Source: Cybelea sp963824595
GTDB taxonomy: Bacteria > Vulcanimicrobiota > Vulcanimicrobiia > Vulcanimicrobiales > Vulcanimicrobiaceae
Reading direction: 5' to 3'
Assembly: GCA_963824595.1 (NCBI GenBank)
Contig: CAWGPY010000001.1
Coordinates: 248,001-312,000 of the forward strand
DNA: 64,000 nucleotides
Shown: positions 8,157 to 16,972 of the stretch, one piece after another
Layout of the letters: each line of letters opens with the position of its first letter
Numbering within the stretch: the stretch's first letter is position 1
Notes under the pieces: generated by a model
What the model was told of the DNA's origin: nothing
What the model saw: only the letters and a program-made list of their open reading frames with translations
Databases searched by the model: none
Position numbers and translations under genes: made by a program

Positions 8157-9629
8157 TTGAGACCGCGCGAACTGTATAATACGGGCGAGCTTTCCGGTTT
8201 TCTTCGGCTCACGGATCGCTCGACGAGATTACCGGACCGCATGTTGCGAGCCCGGGCCTTTATGCGTCTCTCGCGCTATCGCGAGGCCTTGGCGGTGCTC
8301 GCCGACGCCGCGCGCACGACGGTCGAGGAAGAGGCGCAGCTCAAGGCCCTTGAGGCGACGTGCCACTCGTTCGCGGGCTCGATCGCCATGGCGCGGTGCG
8401 CGCTCATGGGCATTCGCCCCGAGGTCTACGGCCTCGATACGCAGTTCGAGATCGCGTACGCGCGGACGATCCTTGGCTGGGTCGAAGGCGACCCCGACGC
8501 AATGGACGCGGCCCTGCACGAGGTCAACGTCGCATCGGCTCCCCATCTCTACGGTCAATGGCTGTACGCGCGGTCGTGGCTCGCCGCGCTGCGCGGCGAT
8601 TACCGCGATCAGCTGAGCTGGCTCGAGCGCGCGATCGCTCATATCGCCGAGACGCCGTCGGCCTACGACGTCACGCTGCTCGCCAACGCCACGCGCGCGC
8701 TGGTGCATTTGGTGCGCGAGATCGCGGCACCCGGCGCGTTCGAGTTCGCGGTTCGGGTCGCCGAATCGCTTCCCTGGACGCCCGATCTCGAGGGCGAACG
8801 GTTCTTGACGTTCCGCGGCTTGGCGTGGGCGTACGCGCTGCGCGGTTCGCACGACAAGGCGCTGCAGTATGCGTACTTCGCGCGTGACATCGCGCCGTCG
8901 GTGCGATGGGTTACCGCCTGCTACGCGGACCAGGCGTACCTGGCGCGCATGGCGGGCGAGGACGCGAGCGGCGACGCGCTGTTGCGGCACGCCGTCGCGT
9001 GCGCGCAGGAAACCGACTGGACGTCGCCCGGCGAAGAGCGCGTGGCGATTTTGAATCTCATCGAGCTCACGGCCGATCGCGACCTCGGCTCGGCGAATCG
9101 CCTGATGGACATCTACGACGGGATTCCGACCACGCTGTCGCCGCGGCTCGCGCTGGCGCGCGATCACCGCATGCGCGCCATGGAAGAGTACGCGCGCGGC
9201 TGCGTCCTCGCCGCGTCGGGTCGTCGGACCGGGAGCGTCGAACTGTTGACGAGCGCCTATTCGCTGTATCAGTCGATCGGCTACGCGTGGCGAGCCGCCG
9301 CGGCGGCGTTGCGCCTGCACGCGGTGAGCGACGATTCGACCTGGCTGCGCATCGCCGGCGAGGCGGTATCCGACTTCTCGGAGAGCTCGGTCGCCGCCGA
9401 CATCCGCCGGCGCGACGCGGGTGCGGCCGACGTGCGCTTCGCCGCGCTGACGCCGGCGCAGCGCCGCGTCTTCGAGCTGATCTGCGAGGGGCTGAGCGAC
9501 AAGGCGATCGCGGCCAACCTCGGCATCTCGCCCGAGACCGTAAAGAACCACGCTGCCAGGGTGCGCGCCGCCTTCGGCGTCCACTCGCGCGCCGCGCTGA
9601 TCGCGGCGACTCGCGCCAAGGCCGTCTAG
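8157..9629 (+). CDS. TPR-type LuxR transcriptional regulator
   Basis: The 490-residue product has a long alpha-helical repeat region of TPR character (about 20-400, for example RARAFMRLSRYREALAVLAD and EGERFLTFRGLAWAYALRGS) and a C-terminal LuxR HTH (about 425-485, LTPAQRRVFELICEGLSDKA). This resembles MalT-like regulators but lacks the N-terminal STAND ATPase. The start is uncertain: TTG 8157 is the farthest upstream, but a TATAAT at 8175-8180 lies inside the frame, and ATG 8241 is the first ATG. No ribosome site supports either choice. It is probably an activator for nearby genes such as the polysaccharide export gene that follows 109 bases later. Confidence 0.8.
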   Translation: MRPRELYNTGELSGFLRLTDRSTRLPDRMLRARAFMRLSRYREALAVLADAARTTVEEEAQLKALEATCHSFAGSIAMARCALMGIRPEVYGLDTQFEIAYARTILGWVEGDPDAMDAALHEVNVASAPHLYGQWLYARSWLAALRGDYRDQLSWLERAIAHIAETPSAYDVTLLANATRALVHLVREIAAPGAFEFAVRVAESLPWTPDLEGERFLTFRGLAWAYALRGSHDKALQYAYFARDIAPSVRWVTACYADQAYLARMAGEDASGDALLRHAVACAQETDWTSPGEERVAILNLIELTADRDLGSANRLMDIYDGIPTTLSPRLALARDHRMRAMEEYARGCVLAASGRRTGSVELLTSAYSLYQSIGYAWRAAAAALRLHAVSDDSTWLRIAGEAVSDFSESSVAADIRRRDAGAADVRFAALTPAQRRVFELICEGLSDKAIAANLGISPETVKNHAARVRAAFGVHSRAALIAATRAKAV

Positions 9630-9703
9630 GCCGCGAGGCTCCCCTAGGCCGACTTTCCCTCCCTCCGGGACCATCGGGCTGGCCACGGCGCGCCTGCTGG
9701 ACG

Positions 9704-9732
9704 TTGTGGGCCGCCGCCGGTCGCCGTAGCAT
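9704..9732 (+). promoter_or_regulatory. Promoter of the polysaccharide export gene, apparently leaderless
   Basis: TTGTGG (9704-9709), a 17-base spacer and TAGCAT (9727-9732). Six bases separate the -10 from the GTG at 9739. The TANNNT-N6-start arrangement is the hallmark of leaderless genes described in Deinococcus and actinobacteria. Confidence 0.55.
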
Positions 9733-9738
9733 GGAGAC

Positions 9739-10629
9739 GTGGCATACCGACTTGCCGCGTTGCTCTTCGCCGTCACCTGGAGCCTACTGGCCGGGCTGCC
9801 TTGCGCTGCCTCGTCGCAGACGGTCATCCATCCGGGCGATACGATCAACGTGTTGGTCTTCGGCGACCAAACGCTCACTCAGAACGTCATGGTGCTGTCC
9901 GACGGCACGATCGAATACCCGCTCGTGGGTCGCGTGCCGGTCGGGGGAAAGACGCCGGCGCAAGCCGCGACGGTCCTCAGCGAACGGCTCAAGACCTACG
10001 TTCGTCATCCGGTGATCACGATTTCGATCGTCACGCTCGGTCAGCCCGACGTGCTGGTACTCGGCGACGTCAAGCTGCCGGGTAAATACCAGCTGCGCTC
10101 GGACGCCAAGCTCACCGACGCGATCGCGGCCGCGGGCGGCATCGTGAACGTCAATGGCGCGTTTCCCGACGCGCGCGTCGCCGATGCTTCCGGTAAAGTC
10201 ACCGTCGTCTCGCTGCAGAACCTCCTACAGCGCGGCGACACCTCGGTGGACGTGCCGCTGCAAGAGGGTTCGGTGGTCTACGTCCCCGGACCGATTCACT
10301 TCACGGTCGACGTCTCCGGCGCCGTCGATCATCCCGGCGACGTCCAGGTGAACGAAGGCGACCGAGTATCGGTCGCGATCGCCAAGGCCGGCAACAGCCA
10401 GAACTCGCAGGCCGACCTCAATCACATCCGCTTGGTCCGCAACGGCCCCAACGGCTCGCAGACGCAGGACATCAACCTCTACCGCGCGCTCAACGATCAC
10501 GACGTGAGCGCGGACGTGACGCTGGAAAAGGGCGACGTCATCTACGTGCCGCAGGCGGCGAAGCACTCCGACATCTTCGGTGGCTTCGCGAGCGGCCTGC
10601 TCTTCCTGATCACGCACATCATCCCGTAG
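9739..10629 (+). CDS. Polysaccharide biosynthesis/export protein (Wza-like, SLBB)
   Basis: The 296-residue secreted protein has a signal peptide (AALLFAVTWSLLAGLPCAAS), a polysaccharide-export domain (about 28-110, HPGDTINVLVFGDQTL, SDGTIEYPLVGRV) and two SLBB-type segments (VLVLGDVKLPGKYQL and FTVDVSGAVDHPGDV). Wza-family proteins form the channel through which capsule or exopolysaccharide leaves the periplasm. The C-terminus ends in a short hydrophobic stretch (FASGLLFLITHIIP), whereas Wza ends in an amphipathic outer-membrane helix. No Wzc-like kinase is adjacent. The GTG start fits the upstream promoter; an SD-like GGAG lies only two bases before it, too close to work normally. Confidence 0.85.
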   Translation: MAYRLAALLFAVTWSLLAGLPCAASSQTVIHPGDTINVLVFGDQTLTQNVMVLSDGTIEYPLVGRVPVGGKTPAQAATVLSERLKTYVRHPVITISIVTLGQPDVLVLGDVKLPGKYQLRSDAKLTDAIAAAGGIVNVNGAFPDARVADASGKVTVVSLQNLLQRGDTSVDVPLQEGSVVYVPGPIHFTVDVSGAVDHPGDVQVNEGDRVSVAIAKAGNSQNSQADLNHIRLVRNGPNGSQTQDINLYRALNDHDVSADVTLEKGDVIYVPQAAKHSDIFGGFASGLLFLITHIIP

Positions 10630-10685
10630 CCGAGGCCCGCTCTCGCGTCACGGGAGGCCGCCGCGAGGCGCTGAACCCTGACGGA

Positions 10686-12941
10686 GTGAGTTTCTTCGAG
10701 CCGCCCGATCCGCGAGCGCTCCGGTGCGCCGACCCGGCGCCGTCGGCGGCCGTCGGCGCGGCTCTTCGGCGTCATGCGACCGCGTTGGCGCTCTGTTGCG
10801 CCGCCGTCGCCGGCGGGTATGCGGCGTACGTCGCCGAGGGCTTGCACGAAGCCGCGGCTACGGGCGGTACGATTTCGGCGCCGGGCTTACGCGCTCCGGT
10901 CACGATCGTGCGCGACGGGCGCGACGTTCCGCACATTCGCGCGACCAACGATCGCGATCTCTATTTCGCCGAGGGTTACGTGCAGGCGTCGGACCGCCTC
11001 TTCCAACTCGACCTCACGCGCCGCTACGCATACGGGCGTCTCGCCGAAGTGCTTGGCGCGAAGGCGCTGGCGCTCGACGAGGCACAGCGCGCCGTTGACG
11101 TTGATGCCATTGCCCGGCGGCAGCTACGGGCGATGAGCTCGCGCGAACGCGACGCGCTCGTTGCGTTCAGCGACGGCGTGAACGCTGCCGCCGCACAGCC
11201 GCTCCCGGTCGAGTTCCGGATGCTGCTCTACCGGCCCGCGCCGTGGAGGCCGAAGGATTCCATCGCCGTATCGGTCGTCGCGTCGCTCGCGCTCGCCGAG
11301 CCGTGGCACGATGTCTTCGTCCGTGACGTCGCGTGGCGGCGGGAGAGCCGGCACTGCTTCGACGCGCTGTTCCCGCTCTCCGACGCCCGTTACGACGTGA
11401 CGGTAGACGGCGCGCGCGTCGTCCGCCGGAGCTCCGCCCCGGCATCGAACTGCGACGATACCGGGGTGGCAATGGTGCGGCGAACCGGAGCGATCGGCTC
11501 GAACGCGTGGGCCGCGGGCGCGGCGCGCGCGCGCGACGGGCGCGCCCTGGTCGCCAACGACCCGCATCTCGACCTGACGATTCCCGGCATCTGGTACCTC
11601 GTCGACATCGAGTCGCCGGATCTGCACGCCGCCGGCGCGACGATCCCCGGCATTCCTGGCGTCGTGCTCGGCCACAACGAGCGCGTGGCCTGGGCGTCGA
11701 CGAACGCCGAGATGACGACGGCGAGCATCTTTCACGTGCCGCGGCCGCCGCGCGGCGCGCGGCAGATCGAGCGGTTTCACGTGCGCTTCGCGCCCGACGC
11801 GACCGCGGCGTACTATCGCACGACGCGCGACTTCTCGGTGCCGGACGAGAACGATCGCGATTCGATCGCGCTGGTGCGTTGGCCGATCTACGCCGAGCCT
11901 CGCTCGACCATCGCGACGGTGTTCGCCCTGGACCGCGCGCGCAGCGCGCGCGAGGCGTTGGCGGTGCTGGCGCGCTACCGCGGCTCGCCGCAGAACTTCA
12001 TCGTGGCCGACGCGCGCGGCGCGGCGGCGTTTCACGTCGCCGGTCTCGTGCCGAACGACCCCGCGTGGGGGCGGTACGTGCATCGGGCGGCCGATCTGCG
12101 CCGCGACTTCGCGCCGCTGCCGTTTGCGAAGCTGCCGGGGCGTGCGCCCGATCGAGACGCGATCCTCCTATCGGCGAATAACGCCGGCTACGGTCGCGAT
12201 TATCCGTATCGCCTTTCGGCCCAGTTCGACGCGCCGTACCGCGCCTATCGCATTGCCGCGCTGCTGCGCGCGCGGCGGACGTACGACGCCGCCTACTTCG
12301 AAGCGATGCAGCTCGACACGCTCTCCCCGATCGACTTCGAGATCGCCCGAGCGCTCGTCCGTCTCGCGCGAGCGCATCCGGAGGACAACGGCGGCCCGGC
12401 GATCGTGGCCGAGCTCGGGCGTTGGGACGGCCGTTTCGCCCCGGACTCGCGTGCCGCCGCGCTCGAGCACGCGATACGCGCCGAGCTCTTCGACGGACCG
12501 ACGCAGCTCGCACAACTGAGCGAGCTGCGAACTCCCGCGAAGGTTGCCTCGGGCGCGGTCGACCGGTATCTCGACGGGGCGCTTCCGTTCGGTTTCGATC
12601 GCCGCCCGTGGCGCGACGCCGGCGGCACGCGCGTCGAGCATCCGCTCGCACCGATGAACTTCGCCTTCCTCAACGGGGCGTGGCTGCCCGGCGCAGGTGA
12701 CGAATACACGATCCACTTACAGGAGCCCGGCTTCGCGCAAGGCTTTCGGGCGGTGTGGGACGTCGGCGACTGGGATCGCGGCGGCATCGCGATTCCGAGC
12801 GGCGAGTCGGGCGAGCCGGGATCGCGGCACTACACGGATCTCACCGACGACTGGGTGCGCGGGCTGCTGCAGCCGTTGCCGTTTAGCGACGGCGCGGTGC
12901 GGCGTAGCGCCGCTCGCACGCTCGTGCTGCGTCCGCAGTAG
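10686..12941 (+). CDS. Penicillin acylase family N-terminal-nucleophile hydrolase
   Basis: The 751-residue product matches the penicillin/acyl-homoserine-lactone acylase family: an N-terminal helix (TALALCCAAVAGGYAAYVAE), the alpha-chain motif VTIVRDGRDVPHI, AEGYVQASDRLFQLDL, and the autocleavage site GSNAWA, with S272 as the nucleophile that becomes the beta-chain N-terminus. Further family motifs are VANDPHLDLTIPGIWY and LGHNERVAWAST. These enzymes are exported, processed and hydrolyse amide bonds of acylated small molecules, sometimes quorum-sensing lactones; the substrate cannot be read here. The GTG start is the farthest upstream and lacks a clear ribosome site. It converges with the next gene with one base between stops. 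Confidence 0.85.
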   Translation: MSFFEPPDPRALRCADPAPSAAVGAALRRHATALALCCAAVAGGYAAYVAEGLHEAAATGGTISAPGLRAPVTIVRDGRDVPHIRATNDRDLYFAEGYVQASDRLFQLDLTRRYAYGRLAEVLGAKALALDEAQRAVDVDAIARRQLRAMSSRERDALVAFSDGVNAAAAQPLPVEFRMLLYRPAPWRPKDSIAVSVVASLALAEPWHDVFVRDVAWRRESRHCFDALFPLSDARYDVTVDGARVVRRSSAPASNCDDTGVAMVRRTGAIGSNAWAAGAARARDGRALVANDPHLDLTIPGIWYLVDIESPDLHAAGATIPGIPGVVLGHNERVAWASTNAEMTTASIFHVPRPPRGARQIERFHVRFAPDATAAYYRTTRDFSVPDENDRDSIALVRWPIYAEPRSTIATVFALDRARSAREALAVLARYRGSPQNFIVADARGAAAFHVAGLVPNDPAWGRYVHRAADLRRDFAPLPFAKLPGRAPDRDAILLSANNAGYGRDYPYRLSAQFDAPYRAYRIAALLRARRTYDAAYFEAMQLDTLSPIDFEIARALVRLARAHPEDNGGPAIVAELGRWDGRFAPDSRAAALEHAIRAELFDGPTQLAQLSELRTPAKVASGAVDRYLDGALPFGFDRRPWRDAGGTRVEHPLAPMNFAFLNGAWLPGAGDEYTIHLQEPGFAQGFRAVWDVGDWDRGGIAIPSGESGEPGSRHYTDLTDDWVRGLLQPLPFSDGAVRRSAARTLVLRPQ

Positions 12942-12942
12942 T

Positions 12943-14256
12943 TCAGCGGACCGCGTAGAGCGTGCCGTCCGTGCTGCCGATGTAGAGAGTGGCGTCGGCG
13001 ATCGCCGGCGAACCGGCGATGGATCCGAGAGCGTAGACGCCGTTGAGTCCGAGGATGGTCCCGTCGAGCGTCGGTTCGGCGTAGAAATCCTCCATTTTCA
13101 GGTTGCCGCTCGCGTCGAGATGCTTGTCGAGGTTGCGCGCCGACGCATCGGTGGAGAATTGACCGACGATGGCGCCCGAACGCGCGTCCACGCCGTAGAG
13201 CCGCCCGTCGAAGGTTCCGTAGTAGGCGACGCCGCCTGCTATCGAGGGTGAGGAGAACGCGAACGCGCCGTAGCCCGCGCTGAACCGCACCGCGCCGGTC
13301 GCGGCGTCCACCGCGAAGAACTTGCGCTCGTCCGACGTGGTGTAGTAGACGGTGTCTCCGCCGACCGCCGGCGTCGCGATCACCCAGCTGCCGTGCTCGT
13401 CGCGCTTCCAGCGCAGCGCACCCGTCTTTTCGTCGAGGGCGTAGAAGTGGCTGTCGCGGCAGCCGAAGTAGACGGTGCCGTTGGCGACCGCCGCCGATCC
13501 CGCGATGCCGACCTGGTTGTACGTCGTCCGGTCGTCGCCGGTCGCGAACTTCCACACGACCGCACCGCTGCGAGCGTCGAGCGCGTAGAAGAAGCGGTCC
13601 CAGCTGCCGATGAAGACGAGGCCTCCGTGAACGGCGGGCGACGCGTGCACCACGTTGGCGGTTGCAAACTTCCAGCGCAGAGCGCCGCTCTGCGCGTCGA
13701 GGGCGTAGACATTATGGTCGCCGCTGCCGATGTAGACCGTGCCTCCGGCGACCGTCGGGGACGAAAGAAACACGTCGAACGGGTCCGGCATGAGCTCGGT
13801 GCTCGGCACGATGCCGTGAATGCCGGGCGCGGTGAAGCGGCGCTCGCCCCCCGTGCGGAATCGCCACTTCTGCGTTCCCCTCGCCGCGTCAACGGCGTAG
13901 ACGTTGCCGTCGAGGCTCGAGAAGAAGACGGTGCCGTTCGCGACTGCGGGCGTCGAGTTGACCGCGCCTCGCGTCGCGAACGCCCAGAGCTTCGTGCCGT
14001 CGTTCGCACGGACGGCGTAGAGGTGTCCGTCGGTGCTGCCGACGTACGCGACGCCCGAGCCGATCGTCGGGGACGAAAAGATCTTGCCTTTGGTTTGAAA
14101 GCGCCACGCGACCGATTTGAGCGAGGGCGCCGCCGAATCGTAGACCCCCAAATGCGCCGCGTCGCCGCGGAACATCGCCGGCGATTCGGAAGCGCCGGTC
14201 GCGCCGAGCGTCGCGAACGCAGCTGCCGCGACGGCAAAGCGAGCGTAGTCGTTCAC
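12943..14256 (-). CDS. PQQ-like beta-propeller secreted protein
   Basis: The 437-residue product begins with a signal peptide (FAVAAAAFATLGATGASES) and contains about seven repeats of the PQQ/YVTN type with motifs such as GVAYVGSTDGHLYAV, GTVFFSSLDGNVYAV and GTVYIGSGDHNVYALDAQSG, each followed by GALRWKF-like strands. These propellers occur in quinoprotein dehydrogenases but also in proteins without the cofactor. I see no cytochrome or other catalytic domain, so a structural or binding role is likelier. I chose GTG 14256 over an ATG at 14328 because the longer version would overlap the divergent gene and GTG has a leaderless-type -10 six bases away. Confidence 0.8.
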   Translation of the reverse strand: MNDYARFAVAAAAFATLGATGASESPAMFRGDAAHLGVYDSAAPSLKSVAWRFQTKGKIFSSPTIGSGVAYVGSTDGHLYAVRANDGTKLWAFATRGAVNSTPAVANGTVFFSSLDGNVYAVDAARGTQKWRFRTGGERRFTAPGIHGIVPSTELMPDPFDVFLSSPTVAGGTVYIGSGDHNVYALDAQSGALRWKFATANVVHASPAVHGGLVFIGSWDRFFYALDARSGAVVWKFATGDDRTTYNQVGIAGSAAVANGTVYFGCRDSHFYALDEKTGALRWKRDEHGSWVIATPAVGGDTVYYTTSDERKFFAVDAATGAVRFSAGYGAFAFSSPSIAGGVAYYGTFDGRLYGVDARSGAIVGQFSTDASARNLDKHLDASGNLKMEDFYAEPTLDGTILGLNGVYALGSIAGSPAIADATLYIGSTDGTLYAVR

Positions 14257-14262
14257 GAGCCT

Positions 14263-14268
14263 ATCGTA
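14263..14268 (-). promoter_or_regulatory. Candidate -10 element (TACGAT) of the PQQ-like gene, leaderless spacing
   Basis: On the minus strand TACGAT ends exactly six bases before GTG 14256, matching the TANNNT-N6-start pattern. No good -35 is visible at 16-18 bases, so support is weaker than for the promoters at 6308 and 9704. Confidence 0.35.
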
Positions 14269-14315
14269 GGGCCGCCGAAAGGGAAGGCCTATCAATTTCT
14301 CATAAAAAACGTTCG

Positions 14316-15437
14316 ATGCGTTATTCACGGGCGGCGTTCATCGGTGTTGCGGCGCTCGGCGCATCCGCGCTCGTCGCCGGACGCGGCGCTGCGGAGAGCC
14401 CGCGTCCGCTCGTTCGGCTCGACCCGCCGCTGACGCCCGTAGACATCGACGCTGCGCGGGTGATCCGCACGGTCGTGGGCCTGCGGCCGTTTCGCGCGGC
14501 GGGATTCGTGCTGCGCGCTCAGTCGTTGGGAAACAAGCTGCTGGTGCACGACTACGGTCACGGCGGCGGAGGGTTTAGCCTGTCGTGGGGATGCGCGACG
14601 CTCGCGGCCGACCTCGTGGGGAGCCGGTCGCCCGCGAGAGCGGCCGTGCTCGGCTGCGGCGTGATCGGTCTCACCACCGCGCGCGTGCTGCAGGATCGCG
14701 GCTGGACCGTGACGATCTACGCGTCGGCCGTGCCCCCGCAGACCACCTCGAACGTCGCGGGCGCACAGTGGACGCCGACGACGGTGTTCTCGAGCGACGC
14801 CGCGACGCCGGCGTTCCTCGACACGTTCCGCAGCGCCGCGCGCATCGCCAACCGCAGTTTTCAGCTGATGGTCGGACCGACGTACGGCGTCCGGTGGCTG
14901 AACAACTACGTGCTCAAGCGCGAGGGCGGCCCCCGCGACGAGCTCGACTTCGCCGAATCGGCCGGTATCGCCGATCTCTACGCCGACGTCGAAGACATCG
15001 CCCCCGCGGCGACGCCGTTCGTCGGTTATTCGAGCGTTCGGCGATTCGCCACGATGCTCATCGAGCCGAACACGTTCCTGCCGGCCGTGGAGCGCGACTT
15101 CTTACTGCGGGGCGGGAAGATCGTCGTGCGAACGCTGGAATCGCCGCATCAGATCGCCGCGCTCGACGAGCCGGTCGTGTTCAACTGCACCGGCCTGGGA
15201 TCGCGGCAGCTCTTCGCCGATACCGCACTCGAGCCGGTGCGCGGCCAGCTGACGATCCTCGAACCGCAGCCGGCCGTTGACTACACGTACCTGACGGGCG
15301 GGCTCTACATGTTTCCGCGCACCGACGGCATCGTGTTGGGCGGCACGTTCCAGCACGGCGACTGGTCCACCGCAGTCGACCTCCCGACGCAAGCCCGCAT
15401 ACTTGCCGCCCATCGAGCGCTATTTCGAGGGACGTGA
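14316..15437 (+). CDS. Secreted FAD-dependent oxidoreductase of the D-amino-acid oxidase type
   Basis: The 373-residue protein starts with a signal-like segment (FIGVAALGASALVAGRGAAE). Unusually, the Rossmann motif AVLGCGVIGLTTARVLQDRG comes only at about residue 109, after an export signal and a segment with HDYGHGGGGFSLSWGCA. In D-amino-acid oxidases a similar HNYGHGGYG-type loop sits near the C-terminus, so this protein looks circularly rearranged or carries an extra FAD-contact loop at the front. Later parts (VFNCTGLGSRQLFAD, LYMFPRTDGIVLGGTF) match the DAO family. Substrate and active residues are uncertain. It lies between two PQQ-like propeller genes and its 3' end overlaps the convergent one by 18 bases. 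Confidence 0.75.
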   Translation: MRYSRAAFIGVAALGASALVAGRGAAESPRPLVRLDPPLTPVDIDAARVIRTVVGLRPFRAAGFVLRAQSLGNKLLVHDYGHGGGGFSLSWGCATLAADLVGSRSPARAAVLGCGVIGLTTARVLQDRGWTVTIYASAVPPQTTSNVAGAQWTPTTVFSSDAATPAFLDTFRSAARIANRSFQLMVGPTYGVRWLNNYVLKREGGPRDELDFAESAGIADLYADVEDIAPAATPFVGYSSVRRFATMLIEPNTFLPAVERDFLLRGGKIVVRTLESPHQIAALDEPVVFNCTGLGSRQLFADTALEPVRGQLTILEPQPAVDYTYLTGGLYMFPRTDGIVLGGTFQHGDWSTAVDLPTQARILAAHRALFRGT

Positions 15438-16868
15438 CTTCGCGGCGCCCGTGCCGCGCAGGCCGTAGACGTAGAGCCGCCCCGAGATGTCGGAGGGAAA
15501 GCTCTGATCGGCGCTTCCGATGTAGAGTCGGCCGTTCACGACCGTCGGCGACGAGGTGACGATCTCGTCGCTCGTCGCGCCGCTCCAGATGTTGTCGCAG
15601 ACGAAGGTGCCGCACGGACCGGCCTTCCACGCGAGCACCTCGGCGGTGTTGCGCCCGGCGTAGACCACCCCGTTGGCGACCGTGGGCGACGAGGCGACCG
15701 CGGCCTGAAATCCCACGCCGAAGTCGAGCCATAACGGCGTGCACGTCGCCGCGCCGCATCCCTTCGTCTTGAAGACGGCCACGCCGTCCTCGTCGCCGAT
15801 GTAGACGTGGCCCTTGGCGATCGCCGGCGAACCGTTGAAGAAATCGTTGCCGTTCGTGCCGCGCCACAACGGCCGGCACGTCTTGCTGCCGCAGCCGTTG
15901 GCGTTGAACGCCGCGACGGCGTGTTGCGAGCCGATGTACACGCGATTGCCCACGACCGCCGGCGACGACTCGAACACCGCATCGCCCAGCTGGCCGGTCC
16001 ATAGCGGCTTGCACGCCGGCTTCCCGCAGCCGCGGGCCTTGAACGCGTACAGGTTCCCGTCGTCGGAGCCGATGTAGACGGTGTTTCCGTCGATCGTCGC
16101 GGTCGATTCGATCGAGCCGCCGGTCTGCGCGGTCCACACCGGCATGCACGTGCTCGACCCGCACCCGTTGGCGTCGAAGACGTACATCGTTCCGTCGTGC
16201 GAACCGATGTAAACGCGCCCCTTGGCCACCGCCGGCGACGATTGCAGGATGGCGTCGTCTCCCGCGAGGCCTTGCCAGAGCGGCGGACATGCCGCCTTGG
16301 CGCAGCCGGATGCCGAGAAGACGTCGAGCTTGCCGTCGTTGGACGAGAACGACGTCTGCGAACCGACGTAGACGAAGCCGTTCGCGACGGTCGGCGAGTC
16401 CATCATCTGTCCGAACGAGGCGGACACCCACGTGGGCTGCGTGCAGAGGCTGGCTCCGCATCCGTTGGCCGGATAGGCCCACAGCCGCCCGTCGGTCGAG
16501 GCGATGTAGACGGTGCCGTTCACCACGGCGGGCGACGAATAGTTGACGAGCTCGCCGAGCTGCGCCGACCACAGCAGCTGCAGACGCGGCACGTTGCTCG
16601 CGTCGAGCGTGTTTTCACGGGGATTGAAGCCCGTTCGATCGGCATTGAATCGGTATTGCGGCCAATCCACCACGGCCGCGCGGCCGGCGGCGCGGCCCGT
16701 GGGGACGCCGCCTGAGGAGGGAGGCGCCGCGAGCGTCTGCGGCGCGGTGCCCGGCACCGCGCCGAGTCCGTGCCCCTGGCACGCGGCCAAGGCGGCCGAG
16801 CTGCCGATGAGGATCGCAATAGACACGACGCGTCGCTCGACGCATTGAAATCGAGTGCTCTGCTGCAT
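15420..16868 (-). CDS. PQQ-like propeller lipoprotein with cysteine-paired repeats
   Basis: The 482-residue product has a lipoprotein signal (ILIGSSAALAAC, C30 lipidated) and about seven propeller repeats. Each repeat joins a PQQ-type strand pair (GTVYIGSDDGNLYAF, GRVYIGSHDGTMYVF) to a cysteine loop with the pattern GCG-x3-C-x-P-L-W, for example NGCGSSTCMPVW and RGCGKPACKPLW. The two cysteines five or so residues apart in each repeat could form one disulfide per blade. I recognise no catalytic domain. The ATG at 16868 lacks a ribosome site; GTG within ERRVVSIA is an alternative start that would keep the lipobox. It is divergent from a small lipoprotein gene. Confidence 0.8.
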   Translation of the reverse strand: MQQSTRFQCVERRVVSIAILIGSSAALAACQGHGLGAVPGTAPQTLAAPPSSGGVPTGRAAGRAAVVDWPQYRFNADRTGFNPRENTLDASNVPRLQLLWSAQLGELVNYSSPAVVNGTVYIASTDGRLWAYPANGCGASLCTQPTWVSASFGQMMDSPTVANGFVYVGSQTSFSSNDGKLDVFSASGCAKAACPPLWQGLAGDDAILQSSPAVAKGRVYIGSHDGTMYVFDANGCGSSTCMPVWTAQTGGSIESTATIDGNTVYIGSDDGNLYAFKARGCGKPACKPLWTGQLGDAVFESSPAVVGNRVYIGSQHAVAAFNANGCGSKTCRPLWRGTNGNDFFNGSPAIAKGHVYIGDEDGVAVFKTKGCGAATCTPLWLDFGVGFQAAVASSPTVANGVVYAGRNTAEVLAWKAGPCGTFVCDNIWSGATSDEIVTSSPTVVNGRLYIGSADQSFPSDISGRLYVYGLRGTGAAKSRPSK

Positions 16869-16972
16869 AACGCGAGAGAGCGTAGCGGTTCATCGTAAAG
16901 AAATCATGAAAGGAGGGGACCCGGCAGGGAAGTCCGGCGGCGGTGACTGAAGTCCGGCGGCGGAGGTTCCGT

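Noticed and set aside
8175..8180. TATAAT as promoter of the TPR-LuxR gene
   Set aside because: The nearest TTG-type -35 is only 12 bases away and the hexamer is in frame inside the predicted coding region; kept only as a note on the uncertain start.
12943..16868. Two PQQ-like proteins as quinoprotein dehydrogenases
   Set aside because: No PQQ-pocket motifs, catalytic Asp/Glu context or cytochrome domain could be recognised; only propeller repeats are supported.
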